This document shows positions 1-9,730 of a DNA stretch of 64,000 bases, one piece after another. The notes beneath the pieces are model-generated. The model worked only from the letters and a program-made list of their open reading frames with translations, ran no database searches and had not been told where the DNA came from. Numbering within the stretch: position 1 is the stretch's first letter; each line of letters starts with the position of its first letter. Origin of the DNA: Pseudomonadota bacterium (GTDB lineage: Bacteria; Bdellovibrionota; UBA1018); the NCBI GenBank assembly GCA_027485695.1, contig JAIXQO010000002.1, positions 372,001 through 436,000 of the forward strand, written 5' to 3'. Both the position numbers and the translations under genes were made by a program.

Positions 1-100
1 CCCCGCCGTATTCGTGAACAGTGAAAGGAATAAATATATAACAATAATTTACATGAATTCGACGCATCGCTACCTTCTGACCTTGAGAGAAAGGACTTTC

Positions 101-2083
101 ATGTTCGCTCACTTCTCGAAGTCGATTCTGTTCATCTCCGCCCTCTTAGTTGCAGTATTCTGCCAAGCCAGCGACGACCCACCTTCGAAGAAAAAATGGA
201 CGACAGAAATCTGGGCCGGCGGAGGACGCTACGTCTCCACTCGCCCTCTTGATTCGTCGGCAAACTTTTATGCGGGCCGTGATTTCGTACACGTACACTA
301 TGGAATGCTCCGCGCTTACGAGGCTTCAGACCTGGGTAAGCGGATCGATGCGGAGGCCGCACTCCCTTCGCTGAATGACCTCTATACGCTCCAGAGAGAA
401 ATTCTCTCTACCTATCAACGCGACTCGAGAGCGCCTCAGGTTCCACATTATAGCGCCTGGATCATTGAGTCGTCGGCCCACTTCCAGGTGATCGTTGCGC
501 TTGGCCGAGATACTCACGATCAGAAATGGACCGATGACGCCGTATCCGCGTACCTAGCTGACTTAGGCAAACAAATCAGTTTCGAGCAACAACTCCAATT
601 CGCCCAAGTCGTCGCACACAATTTCTACGGCCGCAAAGCGAATGATGGCGCACGTTTCGCAAGCGGCGGGCCGCGGGAGTTGGCAACTCTGCTGCGACTC
701 TCTGGCTTTGAATCCGATGATGTTTCGCGCATCGAAGGCGGAGTTTGCGGCGATATCCATCACCACATCAATCAGAGCATTCTCCGTGCGATGAACCCGG
801 ACCTAAACGGCGCTCCGTTCTTGTTCACGCTCAGCTACCCGACTTTGAACTCACAGCACATCATTTCGTTGATCGCCGATCCGAGAGCCCCTCCTGGTTC
901 CAAACTCTACTTCATCAACTACGGCGAACTGACCGAAGCCGACGTCACAAACCCTCGCTCCCAACTCCAGTCCCTATCGCAAGTGCAGAGCTTCGATCAG
1001 CTCGGTATTCGTGTCCGCATTTTTGCGACCGAAGGCACCATCGAACGTCACATCGCTACCCTGCTGACCGATATCGGTTCGCAAATTGCGGGACTCACGC
1101 TTGCGAATCCTTCGGATCAACCGCTTGCGTATCAGGAATCTGAACGCTCTGATCGGGCAGGATTCGCATTCTCGCGCGAGTACATCAAGAAAAACGGAAA
1201 ATACAGCAAGACTAGAATCGGTGCCGAGTACGTCGATCTCAATTCCGGCGGGGAATCACTTGCTCTGTTCCTCACGAACCGAGCATCCCGAAACGAAACT
1301 ACCGATGGCGAACCCATCGCACTCAAGAAAAGCGCCTCGAGCCGGACATGGGCTCTCGCATTGAACGGAGCAGACCCGGCCGGTCCGAATCTTTTGCAAG
1401 GACGCGTCGTTGCGATCGGACAGCAGCGATGGAGTACCGCGGCTCTGGGCTCCGAAACCGGAAATGTGAGATTGGAACTTCGGCTTCGCGAGGAAGCCGA
1501 TACGGCAGTCGCCAAAAGCGCCCCCGATCATAAGGTCGAAGGAATCGCTGACGGGGACTTTTCCGCGGGGCTCGCGCTCGTGACTCGTGTTCGCTCACCC
1601 GATGGTCGATTTGCACTCAAATTTTCCGCTGCCGTTGAAACGGCAATTGGACTACGAAACCTGCTCTCGATCTATGATTTGCTCGAAACCCCTAAAAAAA
1701 CGATCTCTAATCTGCGCCTGACGCCGAACGCGATCCGGGGAGATCTGAACATCACTCGCCGGTTCTCCGACCAGCCCTACCCCGCCATTTCGTTGAGCGG
1801 CTACTACCTGACGAGCGCGGTCGGCTCACGAAGTGACGTCGCACTCCACTTCTTACCCAACTCAGGAGATCGCGCCACGCTCGGTTACCACAGTCCCGGA
1901 CTCGGATGGCAGCACAACCCTCTGATGTTTCAAGACGAGACGCTTGAACCGAGTATCTATGGCTTCTATCAGAAGAGCATCGGTCGCAAGAGCCGATTCC
2001 AGCTCGGAGTGCGCGGTGATTATTTCACCACCTCGCAGACTCCCTACGTCGGCCTTAGGCTACGATTTCTTCCGTCTAAATAG
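101..2083 (+). CDS. Exported protein, possible transglutaminase-like domain plus C-terminal barrel-like region
   Basis: Predicted 660-residue exported protein of unknown function. The frame is open from position 14, but the ATG at 101 has a purine-rich GAGAAAGGA upstream and begins a clear signal peptide (hydrophobic ILFISALLVAVFC, residues 9-21). The middle carries GGVCGDIHHH (Cys216) followed by His253 and Asp260, an order reminiscent of transglutaminase-like cysteine enzymes; the His-Asp spacing is shorter than usual, so this is tentative. The C-terminal third has alternating polar/aromatic stretches and ends in a strand-like YVGLRLRFL segment, as outer-membrane barrels do. It converges on the downstream lipoprotein with 12 bp between stop codons. 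Confidence 0.75.
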   Translation: MFAHFSKSILFISALLVAVFCQASDDPPSKKKWTTEIWAGGGRYVSTRPLDSSANFYAGRDFVHVHYGMLRAYEASDLGKRIDAEAALPSLNDLYTLQREILSTYQRDSRAPQVPHYSAWIIESSAHFQVIVALGRDTHDQKWTDDAVSAYLADLGKQISFEQQLQFAQVVAHNFYGRKANDGARFASGGPRELATLLRLSGFESDDVSRIEGGVCGDIHHHINQSILRAMNPDLNGAPFLFTLSYPTLNSQHIISLIADPRAPPGSKLYFINYGELTEADVTNPRSQLQSLSQVQSFDQLGIRVRIFATEGTIERHIATLLTDIGSQIAGLTLANPSDQPLAYQESERSDRAGFAFSREYIKKNGKYSKTRIGAEYVDLNSGGESLALFLTNRASRNETTDGEPIALKKSASSRTWALALNGADPAGPNLLQGRVVAIGQQRWSTAALGSETGNVRLELRLREEADTAVAKSAPDHKVEGIADGDFSAGLALVTRVRSPDGRFALKFSAAVETAIGLRNLLSIYDLLETPKKTISNLRLTPNAIRGDLNITRRFSDQPYPAISLSGYYLTSAVGSRSDVALHFLPNSGDRATLGYHSPGLGWQHNPLMFQDETLEPSIYGFYQKSIGRKSRFQLGVRGDYFTTSQTPYVGLRLRFLPSK

Positions 2084-2095
2084 CGAATGGTACCC

Positions 2096-5000
2096 TTAGT
2101 CGGCGATTTCCAGGATCTTGACGTTCGAAGGCAAAAGCGGGAGAAGCGGAACCGTTTTATCATCGAATACTGAGTCGTAGGTAAAGTGGAATCCGCCGAT
2201 CGTCATGTGGGCAAGTTCCGCAATCACCGCACCTTTGAAAATTCCGTTGTACTTGCGCAGTACCCAAGGGGCGTTCAGCAGAACTCGTTCACTAGACTTA
2301 TCGAGTTCTGGATTGCGGCCGCTATCGAGAAGCGTGCAGAACTGCTCTTTTGGATAGTTTGCCGGAGACAAGTCCGGAATGGTTAGGCTCTGACTATACA
2401 AAACATCTTGAAAGAACGCTTTCGAACGTTTTGAGCCCCCTTCGGACGTTTCAGCGCGCATCAGCGGATCACCATCGGAAGCGCCAATCGTCATACCCGG
2501 AGTTTTCATGACTGCAGACCAGAGCGAACAACCATTCGTTCTCAACATAGAAGAATAGTTTCGCTCAGGAAAAGCAGCCTTCGTTGCTTCGTCCGCGAAG
2601 TCATTGAACAAATCCGTTCTTAGAGAGTTTGAACCATATCCAACCGAGATTGCTTGTCCCGAAGAGATCTGAATATTCTCGCTCGTCAGTGCGGATCCGT
2701 CGACCGACTTGACCGAAACGTCGCGACCGCCTTTGATCGTGCTCAAGGTAAATACGACTTTTTCTGAATAGATCCGGCAACCTTTTTTGCCAGTCTTAGC
2801 CACAGCGTTTTTCAGAAATACGGGAGCTCCCGTGATCACGATGTCGCCCATGCAGCTGAACTCACCGGAAATCTCGAGGTACTTGTTTCCATTCTTGGCG
2901 ATCGCACCTGAAAATTCCGCGTCCGAGATATCATCTTTTTCCTGATAGACCTGAATGGATCCATCCGACGACGAGTAGATCGGCATACGGCCGCTAGCGA
3001 TTTTGCGGATGTCAGAAGGTAGCGGCGCTCCAATGGTGATCTTGGATTTTCCGTCGTAGAATTTTGCATCTGCATCGCCTTTGAAAAACGGCTGAACCTT
3101 GGGCTTGTGGGAGGCGAGCACATGGCTGAGCGTAATCAGCTTCTGATTGGCATAAGGAGCGTTTACAAGTGCTCCTGCAATATGTGTATCGCCCGCAAAT
3201 GATAGACCGTTTTTGGACTCACCATAGTAGCCGCCTGCTTTGGCGCTTGCTTGAGCGTCATCGCCTGGGTAATCGCGGTCTTTCCAATCTTTGGTGAAAA
3301 ACGCGTCTTTAGCACCGGCGTCGAGATTCATCCCGAAGTCCGAGATCAAGTTTGAATCCGGACCCAGCACCAAGTGACAACCGATGCAGCCCGTTCCACG
3401 GACGGCCAGCGCCGGACGGAATTGGCGAATCGTATCGCGCTTGGTAATGACGGAAACCTTAGCGGATGGAACCAAGCGGGTTGGCTTGGCGATACTCTGA
3501 GCCTTGACGATGAATTCGTACTGCGCGACTTCATGTAGACCGTCGACTATTTTTGAGACCGTGTCCGCGTCGTTCGCGTCGACCTGCAGAAACTTGGTCT
3601 CTCGCGTCGCACCATTCACATAGGTGTATTCAATCACGTAGAATTTCGGTTTAGGATAGGCTTCCCATTTTAGAGTCACCGTTCCGAAACCCGGATCCGC
3701 GCTCAAGATCTTGAACGCGCCTTTCGGAACCACCGTGACAGTATCTGATCGCATGGTACGCGCGCCTTTTTTAGCGACCACGGTGACGGCGTAAGTTTCC
3801 TCGATATTTAGTGAATCGATGCGGTTCTGCGTGTTCGCTACCGCCGTACCAACATTTACTTCGGCATCGACGCCTTTTTTAGCGACGACCTGATACGAGA
3901 ATCCAGGCGCGTAAGCGGACCACTCTAGGGAAACGGCTTTCACTTCGGCTTCGTCGTCGGCCTTGGTGATTTTGAAATCACCGTATGGAGTTCCTTTGAC
4001 GACCGGAGAATCTTTGGTCGTATTGATCGCGGTGACTGCCTTCACATAGAAGTCATACGTCACTTCGACGTCGAGATTCGTCACTTCATAAGTCAAACCA
4101 TTACCAACGCTGACCGGAGCTCCGTATGCAGCGTCGGTTGCCTTCTTAGAATAAACTTGGTAGCTCGCGGCACCTTTGAGTTCGGTCCAGTCGAGTTTTA
4201 CTTTGCGGACACCCTCGGTGACTTTTGATATGATGAACGCTCCGAGCGGGAGAACCTCAACCGTATTTGAGTCAATAGAACCAGATTGCCCCGTACGTTT
4301 CGCGCGTACGAAAATGCGGACGTTCGAGCCGTTCACAAAACCGGTCTTGAGTTGCGCATTGAGGTTTGGGCCGACTGTAACGGGAGCGTTTGTAACGCCG
4401 TTTTGGGCCACGATCACTTCGTAATCGGTTGCTCCTTCGGCTTTGGTCCACTCCAGATCGATCACTCCGTCTCCGGCGACGGCTTGGGTGATCGTGAAGT
4501 TGCTAAACGAGACACCATTCACGGGTTTTGATTCCGTACGACCGCCATCGTCGTTGGTGGCGATGACTGTAAAAGGGATCACCGTACCCGCGGGAGCTGC
4601 CGCTATGGTCGCTTGCCCTGGAGCGATTTCCACGACCGCGCTTTTAGCGGCCGGAGAACTCACCTGAAAATACTTTCCACCTGCGACAGCGCCCCAGGCG
4701 ACATCCACCTGTGAAACTTTGCCGGTGATTCCAGAGATGACCGGAACATCGAGCGGACGTGCGTTGATGGTATTGGTCGTCGGTATGCAATCACCATTGA
4801 TCAGCGCGCAGGCCTGAAACGTATAGAGCGTGCCGTTCTTAAGGCCCGTGACTGGGAGCGCTTTTCCCAAGGCCGCTTCTTTCTCTACTTGCGTGCCGGC
4901 TTTGTTAGCCGCTTCCCAATAAATGAGACGGTAGCCGCTTGCCCCTTTGAGCTCAGACCAGCTGACCGATGCTGCCTGCGAAGCGGCCGAACGTCCGATC

Positions 5001-5773
5001 ATTTGAAAACCATCGAACGGAATCAGACTCAAACGGTTATCGCTCGGGCGTTTTACTTTGGTGTTCGACGCTACGACATCGAAATCGTACGCAACACCGT
5101 TCTCAAGGCCGCTCACTTGAGCGGTGACCACAGTACCGGACGTCGTCAGCGTCGCCGCGATTTCCTGAAGCGCGGATCCGCTTTTTGCACCGCGGACGAC
5201 GAACTTGTCCGCACCGAGTGCTTTTTTCCATTTGAAGCTCACTTGCGCGTTGCCTGCGGAGATTTTCTCCAGTGAGAACCGCTCGATTGGGACGATCGAA
5301 AGCGCGTTGGATTCCGGTGACTCCCCGTGTTCGGAGAATGCAACGACCGTATAAGTGTGTTCCTTACCAAAAGCAGAGACTACGTGAGAATCTTCGAGTT
5401 TCGCGAACTCGGTTTTCTCGAGAGTAGTGACTCCGGAAACTTTTTTGATGAGGCGATATTTGATCGTGCCCGGAGCTTTGACGGCACTCCACTTGAGTGC
5501 GTTGTTATCGACGATTTGCTCTAAGCTATTCAAGGTCGGGGCGGACGGAGAATCACAAGCGACTCGTCCGCAAGTGGTATTGCATCCGTTGACGTCGATG
5601 ACGGGATCAACCCAGCGGCATCCGGATTCTACGGCGGTGCAAGTGAGCTTCGCGCAGCTCAGATCTTGGTTAAACGCCTGGACGGGGGCGCGGGTAAATT
5701 TATATTCGTTCGAGCACGCAGTTAAGAGCGATAACGATAAGCCCCAAACGACGACTTGGATGTTTTTCCCCAT
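2096..5773 (-). CDS. Large lipoprotein with eight FN3-like repeats and one haem c motif
   Basis: Predicted 1225-residue envelope lipoprotein. ATG 5773 is preferred over the upstream in-frame GTG because GGGGA lies just before it. The lipobox LLTAC puts the lipidated Cys at residue 20. After a Cys-rich stretch there are about eight repeats of 85-95 residues with the W-x(5-8)-Y pattern and a recurring 'LKGASGY'-like turn typical of fibronectin type III domains, ending near residue 760. A single CIGCH motif follows at about residue 796, consistent with covalent haem c or a degenerate cytochrome domain. The last 400 residues match nothing I recognise. FN3 arrays usually mediate adhesion or spacing at the surface; a role in electron transfer is only inferred from the CxxCH. 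Confidence 0.85.
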   Translation of the reverse strand: MGKNIQVVVWGLSLSLLTACSNEYKFTRAPVQAFNQDLSCAKLTCTAVESGCRWVDPVIDVNGCNTTCGRVACDSPSAPTLNSLEQIVDNNALKWSAVKAPGTIKYRLIKKVSGVTTLEKTEFAKLEDSHVVSAFGKEHTYTVVAFSEHGESPESNALSIVPIERFSLEKISAGNAQVSFKWKKALGADKFVVRGAKSGSALQEIAATLTTSGTVVTAQVSGLENGVAYDFDVVASNTKVKRPSDNRLSLIPFDGFQMIGRSAASQAASVSWSELKGASGYRLIYWEAANKAGTQVEKEAALGKALPVTGLKNGTLYTFQACALINGDCIPTTNTINARPLDVPVISGITGKVSQVDVAWGAVAGGKYFQVSSPAAKSAVVEIAPGQATIAAAPAGTVIPFTVIATNDDGGRTESKPVNGVSFSNFTITQAVAGDGVIDLEWTKAEGATDYEVIVAQNGVTNAPVTVGPNLNAQLKTGFVNGSNVRIFVRAKRTGQSGSIDSNTVEVLPLGAFIISKVTEGVRKVKLDWTELKGAASYQVYSKKATDAAYGAPVSVGNGLTYEVTNLDVEVTYDFYVKAVTAINTTKDSPVVKGTPYGDFKITKADDEAEVKAVSLEWSAYAPGFSYQVVAKKGVDAEVNVGTAVANTQNRIDSLNIEETYAVTVVAKKGARTMRSDTVTVVPKGAFKILSADPGFGTVTLKWEAYPKPKFYVIEYTYVNGATRETKFLQVDANDADTVSKIVDGLHEVAQYEFIVKAQSIAKPTRLVPSAKVSVITKRDTIRQFRPALAVRGTGCIGCHLVLGPDSNLISDFGMNLDAGAKDAFFTKDWKDRDYPGDDAQASAKAGGYYGESKNGLSFAGDTHIAGALVNAPYANQKLITLSHVLASHKPKVQPFFKGDADAKFYDGKSKITIGAPLPSDIRKIASGRMPIYSSSDGSIQVYQEKDDISDAEFSGAIAKNGNKYLEISGEFSCMGDIVITGAPVFLKNAVAKTGKKGCRIYSEKVVFTLSTIKGGRDVSVKSVDGSALTSENIQISSGQAISVGYGSNSLRTDLFNDFADEATKAAFPERNYSSMLRTNGCSLWSAVMKTPGMTIGASDGDPLMRAETSEGGSKRSKAFFQDVLYSQSLTIPDLSPANYPKEQFCTLLDSGRNPELDKSSERVLLNAPWVLRKYNGIFKGAVIAELAHMTIGGFHFTYDSVFDDKTVPLLPLLPSNVKILEIAD

Positions 5774-5931
5774 AGTAATCCCCACTCTAGGATTCTATCG
5801 GCGTGGACGGGGAAAAGAAGCTGGGTCATTTTTGACATTTTGACTTTTTTTCCAACTGTCTAACGAACTGTATAGTCTCGCGTGACACAGGCGGCTGGAT
5901 TATCTCTATATAGAGGCTAGAATCGGCGACT

Positions 5932-6741
5932 CTAGAAGTCCGGGGTATGCAAGGTCACGCGATCTCCCGAAATACGGTCGAGGGGCGCTTCTGGAATCGG
6001 CGAGACGGACTTCCGTTTTGCACCCACCTCCGGCCAGCGCCCCGAGAGCGCCTGATCCAGAATCGCGTTGAGCTTCAGGATTTGCTTCGCATCCGAGGCC
6101 AGCAGCTTCGGGAAATCAGGAGAGGAATACTCTTTCTTACGATAGGAGCGCCACACGAAGAAGCCTTGAAGCTTCATCCACTCGATCTTTTCGTGATTCG
6201 GGTCAAATCCGCGCGGAGGCCGCGTCGACTTGCGTTCATCCGAGAATCCGCCCGGATATCGAGCCGCGAATGATTTCGTTTTAAAGAGCGCCTCAAAAGG
6301 CGCGGCGTTTTCCGCGATTTTCTCCCGGATCGTTTTCAATTGGCGAGAGGACGGCATGTAGAGCCCCCCCGCTAGCAGAACTTCGTCGCCATCACGATCC
6401 TCGGAGTTGATCATGAAAAACAGGCTCGGGTTACTATCAAACATGGACTGCGAGGGCCGCGTCGCCGTGTATCCGATGTAGTTCTTAAAGAGTCCTCCCC
6501 CGTACTCTGCTACGCGAGAAGCTGGACGTTTCAATCGACCGATCCCTTTTTGCGGGAAATGATAACCAGCCGCTTCTTTTTTCAATTCGCGAGCGAGTTC
6601 CTTGGCCATGTGCTGAAGTGGCGCGCGGATGAGTTCGTCGTACTCGGTCTGATGACGATCAAGCCAATTGGGATTCTTCTGGCGGGCGGCCGTTTTCAGG
6701 AAATCAATTGAGCGGGATGAGAAACGAGGGGTCGAGTTCAT
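5932..6741 (-). CDS. DUF2461 (TIGR02453) family protein
   Basis: Conserved cytoplasmic protein of 269 residues. The family pattern is visible: N-terminal 'FSSRSIDFLKTAARQKNPNW', a central region with TRPSQSMFDSNPSLFFMIN and GGLYMPS, and a C-terminal YSSPDFPKLLASD segment. The biochemical role of DUF2461 is not established. ATG 6741 is chosen; a TTG at 6762 in the same frame would overlap the stop of the upstream gene and cannot be excluded. The gene lies directly downstream of the DAC-domain protein on the same strand, so the two are probably co-transcribed. Confidence 0.85.
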   Translation of the reverse strand: MNSTPRFSSRSIDFLKTAARQKNPNWLDRHQTEYDELIRAPLQHMAKELARELKKEAAGYHFPQKGIGRLKRPASRVAEYGGGLFKNYIGYTATRPSQSMFDSNPSLFFMINSEDRDGDEVLLAGGLYMPSSRQLKTIREKIAENAAPFEALFKTKSFAARYPGGFSDERKSTRPPRGFDPNHEKIEWMKLQGFFVWRSYRKKEYSSPDFPKLLASDAKQILKLNAILDQALSGRWPEVGAKRKSVSPIPEAPLDRISGDRVTLHTPDF

Positions 6742-6755
6742 ACGACCCCGTCTTA

Positions 6756-7979
6756 TCACCAAAAATCAAAACGGTGAACTTCGCCATTCGTGAATTCGGG
6801 CGAAGTAAAAAACAAGCTCATCGCCCCATCCGCACTCACTTTAAACGCGACGGCACCGTTCTTAGCGGCCGAGAACGCCGCCGTTTCACGGGTTCCGAAA
6901 CGATTCGGTGCATCGGCGTGGGAGAGCACCATGGATCCGACCTGAAGGAGGCTTCCATGGAGATCCAGGATCAATGCCCCATCGATAGAGGAGAGCTCCA
7001 CCAGACGTCTCACCTCAGGAATCGTATAAAGCAGTTCCGCGTTTGGAGAATGCGGAAAAATCGAATTAAGCGCCGAATGAGTGCCTCGCTCAATGCCTTT
7101 GACAACGTAGCGTTGCAGATTTTCCGGTTCGTCCAAAATCAAGAGCGCCCCGTGACGCTTCATGCTGACGTCAAACAAGATCTGAAACAGGCTTCGAGCC
7201 ACCGGAATCGGACGCGCCTGACAAGCGCTCTGACTCATTTTGCCTTTCATAGCGAGGGCAACCGAATTCATCACGTGCTCAATGTCGTAAATGGTCCAAC
7301 TCTCTAGCGCGCGCTTTGAGGCAATGAGACCGTTTCGATCGGCGACGAAAATATTGTCATTATCCGAAAGGTGAACCACCACAGAGTTCGGATTTTTGAG
7401 GCTACCAATGATCGGATGGAGCCAGTCCGGATAAAATCTAAAACCTTGCGGAGCGTCCACATCCGACGTGGGGAGCGCCTCGAATGCTTGAATGCCCAAG
7501 TCTTCTTTGACTCGGAAATAAGTGTATGGCGAAGTCCCCAGCCAATCAAAAACCTTGAGGTACTCGGGATCGGAGATCTTGACGTTCGCCTGATCCGAAA
7601 ACCCTGGTTCAACGACAATGGTCTTGGCGAGCGCTTGATTCTCCGTTAGTCGACGACTCAAACGTCGAACGTAATCGAGAATACTGCCCCACGATTGAAT
7701 TTGCGTCCTGGACTCGAGCCAATCGACGACAAATTTTTGCTGAACCCACTCTCGTTCAATGATCTGCGAGATTTCACCTTCGGTCATCGGACGCAACTCT
7801 TCCCAAATAACGGACGCGCGTTCCAAGTAATGCTTCAGCGCCGGAGTCAGAGGCGCGAGCGAGTATACGCGCGCTTCTTCTCCATTGATCCGGAGATCGA
7901 TCGGAAATGGTCCCTGAGAGGCTTCGTAAAGTTGCGGAATCGTATCGAAGATGAGTCGTGAAATGGATAACGGCTTCAT
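6756..7979 (-). CDS. Protein with a C-terminal DisA_N/DAC-like domain, variant active site
   Basis: Protein of 407 residues. Residues about 255-395 resemble the diadenylate cyclase (DAC, DisA_N) domain that makes c-di-AMP from two ATP: ARSLFQILFDVSMKRHGALL, then the DGA motif at 333-335, and GTRETAA at 362-368. The 31-residue spacing from DGA to GTR equals that of canonical enzymes. However, the usual RHR triplet reads RET, so two phosphate-contacting positions differ. The first 250 residues are not a domain I recognise and replace the membrane helices of CdaA or the DNA-binding part of DisA. It may be an active variant cyclase or a nucleotide-binding pseudo-enzyme. Confidence 0.8.
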   Translation of the reverse strand: MKPLSISRLIFDTIPQLYEASQGPFPIDLRINGEEARVYSLAPLTPALKHYLERASVIWEELRPMTEGEISQIIEREWVQQKFVVDWLESRTQIQSWGSILDYVRRLSRRLTENQALAKTIVVEPGFSDQANVKISDPEYLKVFDWLGTSPYTYFRVKEDLGIQAFEALPTSDVDAPQGFRFYPDWLHPIIGSLKNPNSVVVHLSDNDNIFVADRNGLIASKRALESWTIYDIEHVMNSVALAMKGKMSQSACQARPIPVARSLFQILFDVSMKRHGALLILDEPENLQRYVVKGIERGTHSALNSIFPHSPNAELLYTIPEVRRLVELSSIDGALILDLHGSLLQVGSMVLSHADAPNRFGTRETAAFSAAKNGAVAFKVSADGAMSLFFTSPEFTNGEVHRFDFW

Positions 7980-8042
7980 GAACCACTAAAATGAAGCCTG
8001 AAATCGCGCTTGGCCAGCTCTAAATCCGGGAGTTCGAGGATT

Positions 8043-8555
8043 TTAATGAGCCTGAGCGTTAGCGACGCCTTCGTCAGGAATTCGAGCCGAAAGCAGCGCA
8101 GTTTTGATGGAATCGGAATAGAGTTTTTCTTTGTCCTGGGGGAATGTCGCGGTGATGAGCGTCGTTTCCAACTCCCCAAGCGCCACCACCCATTTCAAAA
8201 CCGTTTTTCCGTCCGAAACTTGGGAGAGGTGCACCAAGATTCCAGGCGTTTTTCCGAAGGTTTTTTTCTCGATCGGCTTCAGTAACGTCATTCCCTGTTT
8301 TTTGAATTCATCGGCCGTGAATTTCTTGGTGATCAGCCCAAGTTCCATCGGTACTTCCGCGACCAGAATCGTCGCTTCGTCTGCGTTTTTCACCGTGACG
8401 AATCCTGCGTAGCGGTCAGCTGAACGAAATCCGGCCGGAGGACTCAGGGACACTCTCGTACCCGCAACGGCCATGAGACCTACTGCGCCCGCAGTCGTGC
8501 TCATCGCAAATAATACCAGTCCAGCGGAACGAATACTCCAAACCTGTTTGCTCAT
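8043..8555 (-). CDS. Membrane-anchored or exported small protein, unknown function
   Basis: A 170-residue protein that I do not recognise by family. Residues 10-32 form one long hydrophobic segment (AGLVLFAMSTTAGAVGLMAV) that would act as a signal anchor. The remainder alternates strands and helices (RVSLSPPAGF, ATILVAEVP, VLKWVVALG, TLITATFP), reminiscent of the PsbP/DcrB-like fold seen in many exported lipoproteins, although no lipobox Cys is present. It lies between the DAC-domain gene and the metallo-hydrolase on the same strand, with 63 bp to the former and 40 bp to the latter. Confidence 0.7.
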   Translation of the reverse strand: MSKQVWSIRSAGLVLFAMSTTAGAVGLMAVAGTRVSLSPPAGFRSADRYAGFVTVKNADEATILVAEVPMELGLITKKFTADEFKKQGMTLLKPIEKKTFGKTPGILVHLSQVSDGKTVLKWVVALGELETTLITATFPQDKEKLYSDSIKTALLSARIPDEGVANAQAH

Positions 8556-8595
8556 AGCATCAGTATAAAACGGGGGTCGAAAAAATGGCCTCAGG

Positions 8596-9549
8596 TTAAT
8601 TTTTGACGGACTGAGCCCGCAGCCGCTCCGCTACAAACGCCAACCCTTGCGCATTCAAGTCCAAATCGAGCTTCAATAGCGCGAACTCCCGTTCCCCAAA
8701 CGTGATGCTCCTTGTGCGAAGAATTCGAACCAGAACCTCGTCCATCGCTCGCCGACAAAAATCCGACAACGCCGCCCCCGTTTCCGATCTCAGGGAAGCA
8801 TCACGCATCACTTGATCACTCTCTTTGAGATAGGTTTTCAATTGATCGGCGACTGCCTGAACCTCGTGAACAGGACCAAAATGCGTGGGATAAACCGTCT
8901 GGGGCGCGAGCCTAAGAATGAGATCGATGCTCCGGATCGCTTCATTTCCATCAAACTCCGTCGGACTCGTCGAAGGAATCGCGAATAACCCCTGCGCTTG
9001 AAGGACCGGATAAATCAATCCAAACGAGTCCCCGGTAAACACCGCGGCGTTCTCCGGGTCATGGATCACGAAATGATGATTGGCGTGCCCTCGCGTATGA
9101 AAGAAACGAAGCGCACGTCCACTCCCCAGCGCGACTTCCTCACCATCTGCGATCTCGCGCACGCGCTCTGCCGGAATGGGCTCGATCACACCGTAGAGTT
9201 CTTGAAATTTTACCTCTCCATAAACTTGTTTCGCGCTCGCGAGCAGTCGACTCGGATCGATCAAGTGACGCGCGCCCCTCGGATGCACGAGCACCGTTGC
9301 ATTCGGGCAGGCCTGGAGTAACTGCGAAGTTCCTCCCGCGTGATCCAAATGAATGTGAGTGACGATCAGGTAGCGGACTTGATCTACTGTGTGTCCAGAC
9401 TGCGCGAGTGCTGAGAGGAGCCTCGGGACCGAGTGAGCGGTGTTATTGTCGATAAAAGCGGCCTGGCCGGAGTCGCAAACGAGATAGGCTGCCGCGAACT
9501 CATCTTCTAAATAGCCGCAATCGATCGTGGTGATAGTCCGTGAATTCAT
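8596..9549 (-). CDS. MBL-fold metallo-hydrolase
   Basis: Metallo-beta-lactamase fold hydrolase of 317 residues. The zinc-binding signature THIHLDHAGG is near residue 64, with downstream metal ligands in RFFHTRGHANHHFV, FTGDSFG and YPTHFGPVH. The ATG at 9549 follows a perfect GGAGG eight bases upstream; an upstream in-frame start would skip this site. The C-terminal third is helical. The family includes glyoxalase II-like thioesterases, lactonases and RNases; HxHxDH plus GDSFG fits a small-molecule hydrolase, but the substrate cannot be told. Confidence 0.9.
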   Translation of the reverse strand: MNSRTITTIDCGYLEDEFAAAYLVCDSGQAAFIDNNTAHSVPRLLSALAQSGHTVDQVRYLIVTHIHLDHAGGTSQLLQACPNATVLVHPRGARHLIDPSRLLASAKQVYGEVKFQELYGVIEPIPAERVREIADGEEVALGSGRALRFFHTRGHANHHFVIHDPENAAVFTGDSFGLIYPVLQAQGLFAIPSTSPTEFDGNEAIRSIDLILRLAPQTVYPTHFGPVHEVQAVADQLKTYLKESDQVMRDASLRSETGAALSDFCRRAMDEVLVRILRTRSITFGEREFALLKLDLDLNAQGLAFVAERLRAQSVKN

Positions 9550-9730
9550 GGGCGTCCTCCGGGTCCATAAAAACCTTAACATTCTCACCGGTTACTCACC
9601 GATAAAAAAACCACGCCTCGGACCCACTTCCATAGACTTGCCAACCTCCCGATCCGCCCCATCTTTGGCCTCATGGGCGCCATCGGTACGTCAGGCGAAA
9701 TCACGCCCTTCACGTTAGGTAAAACTTCTT

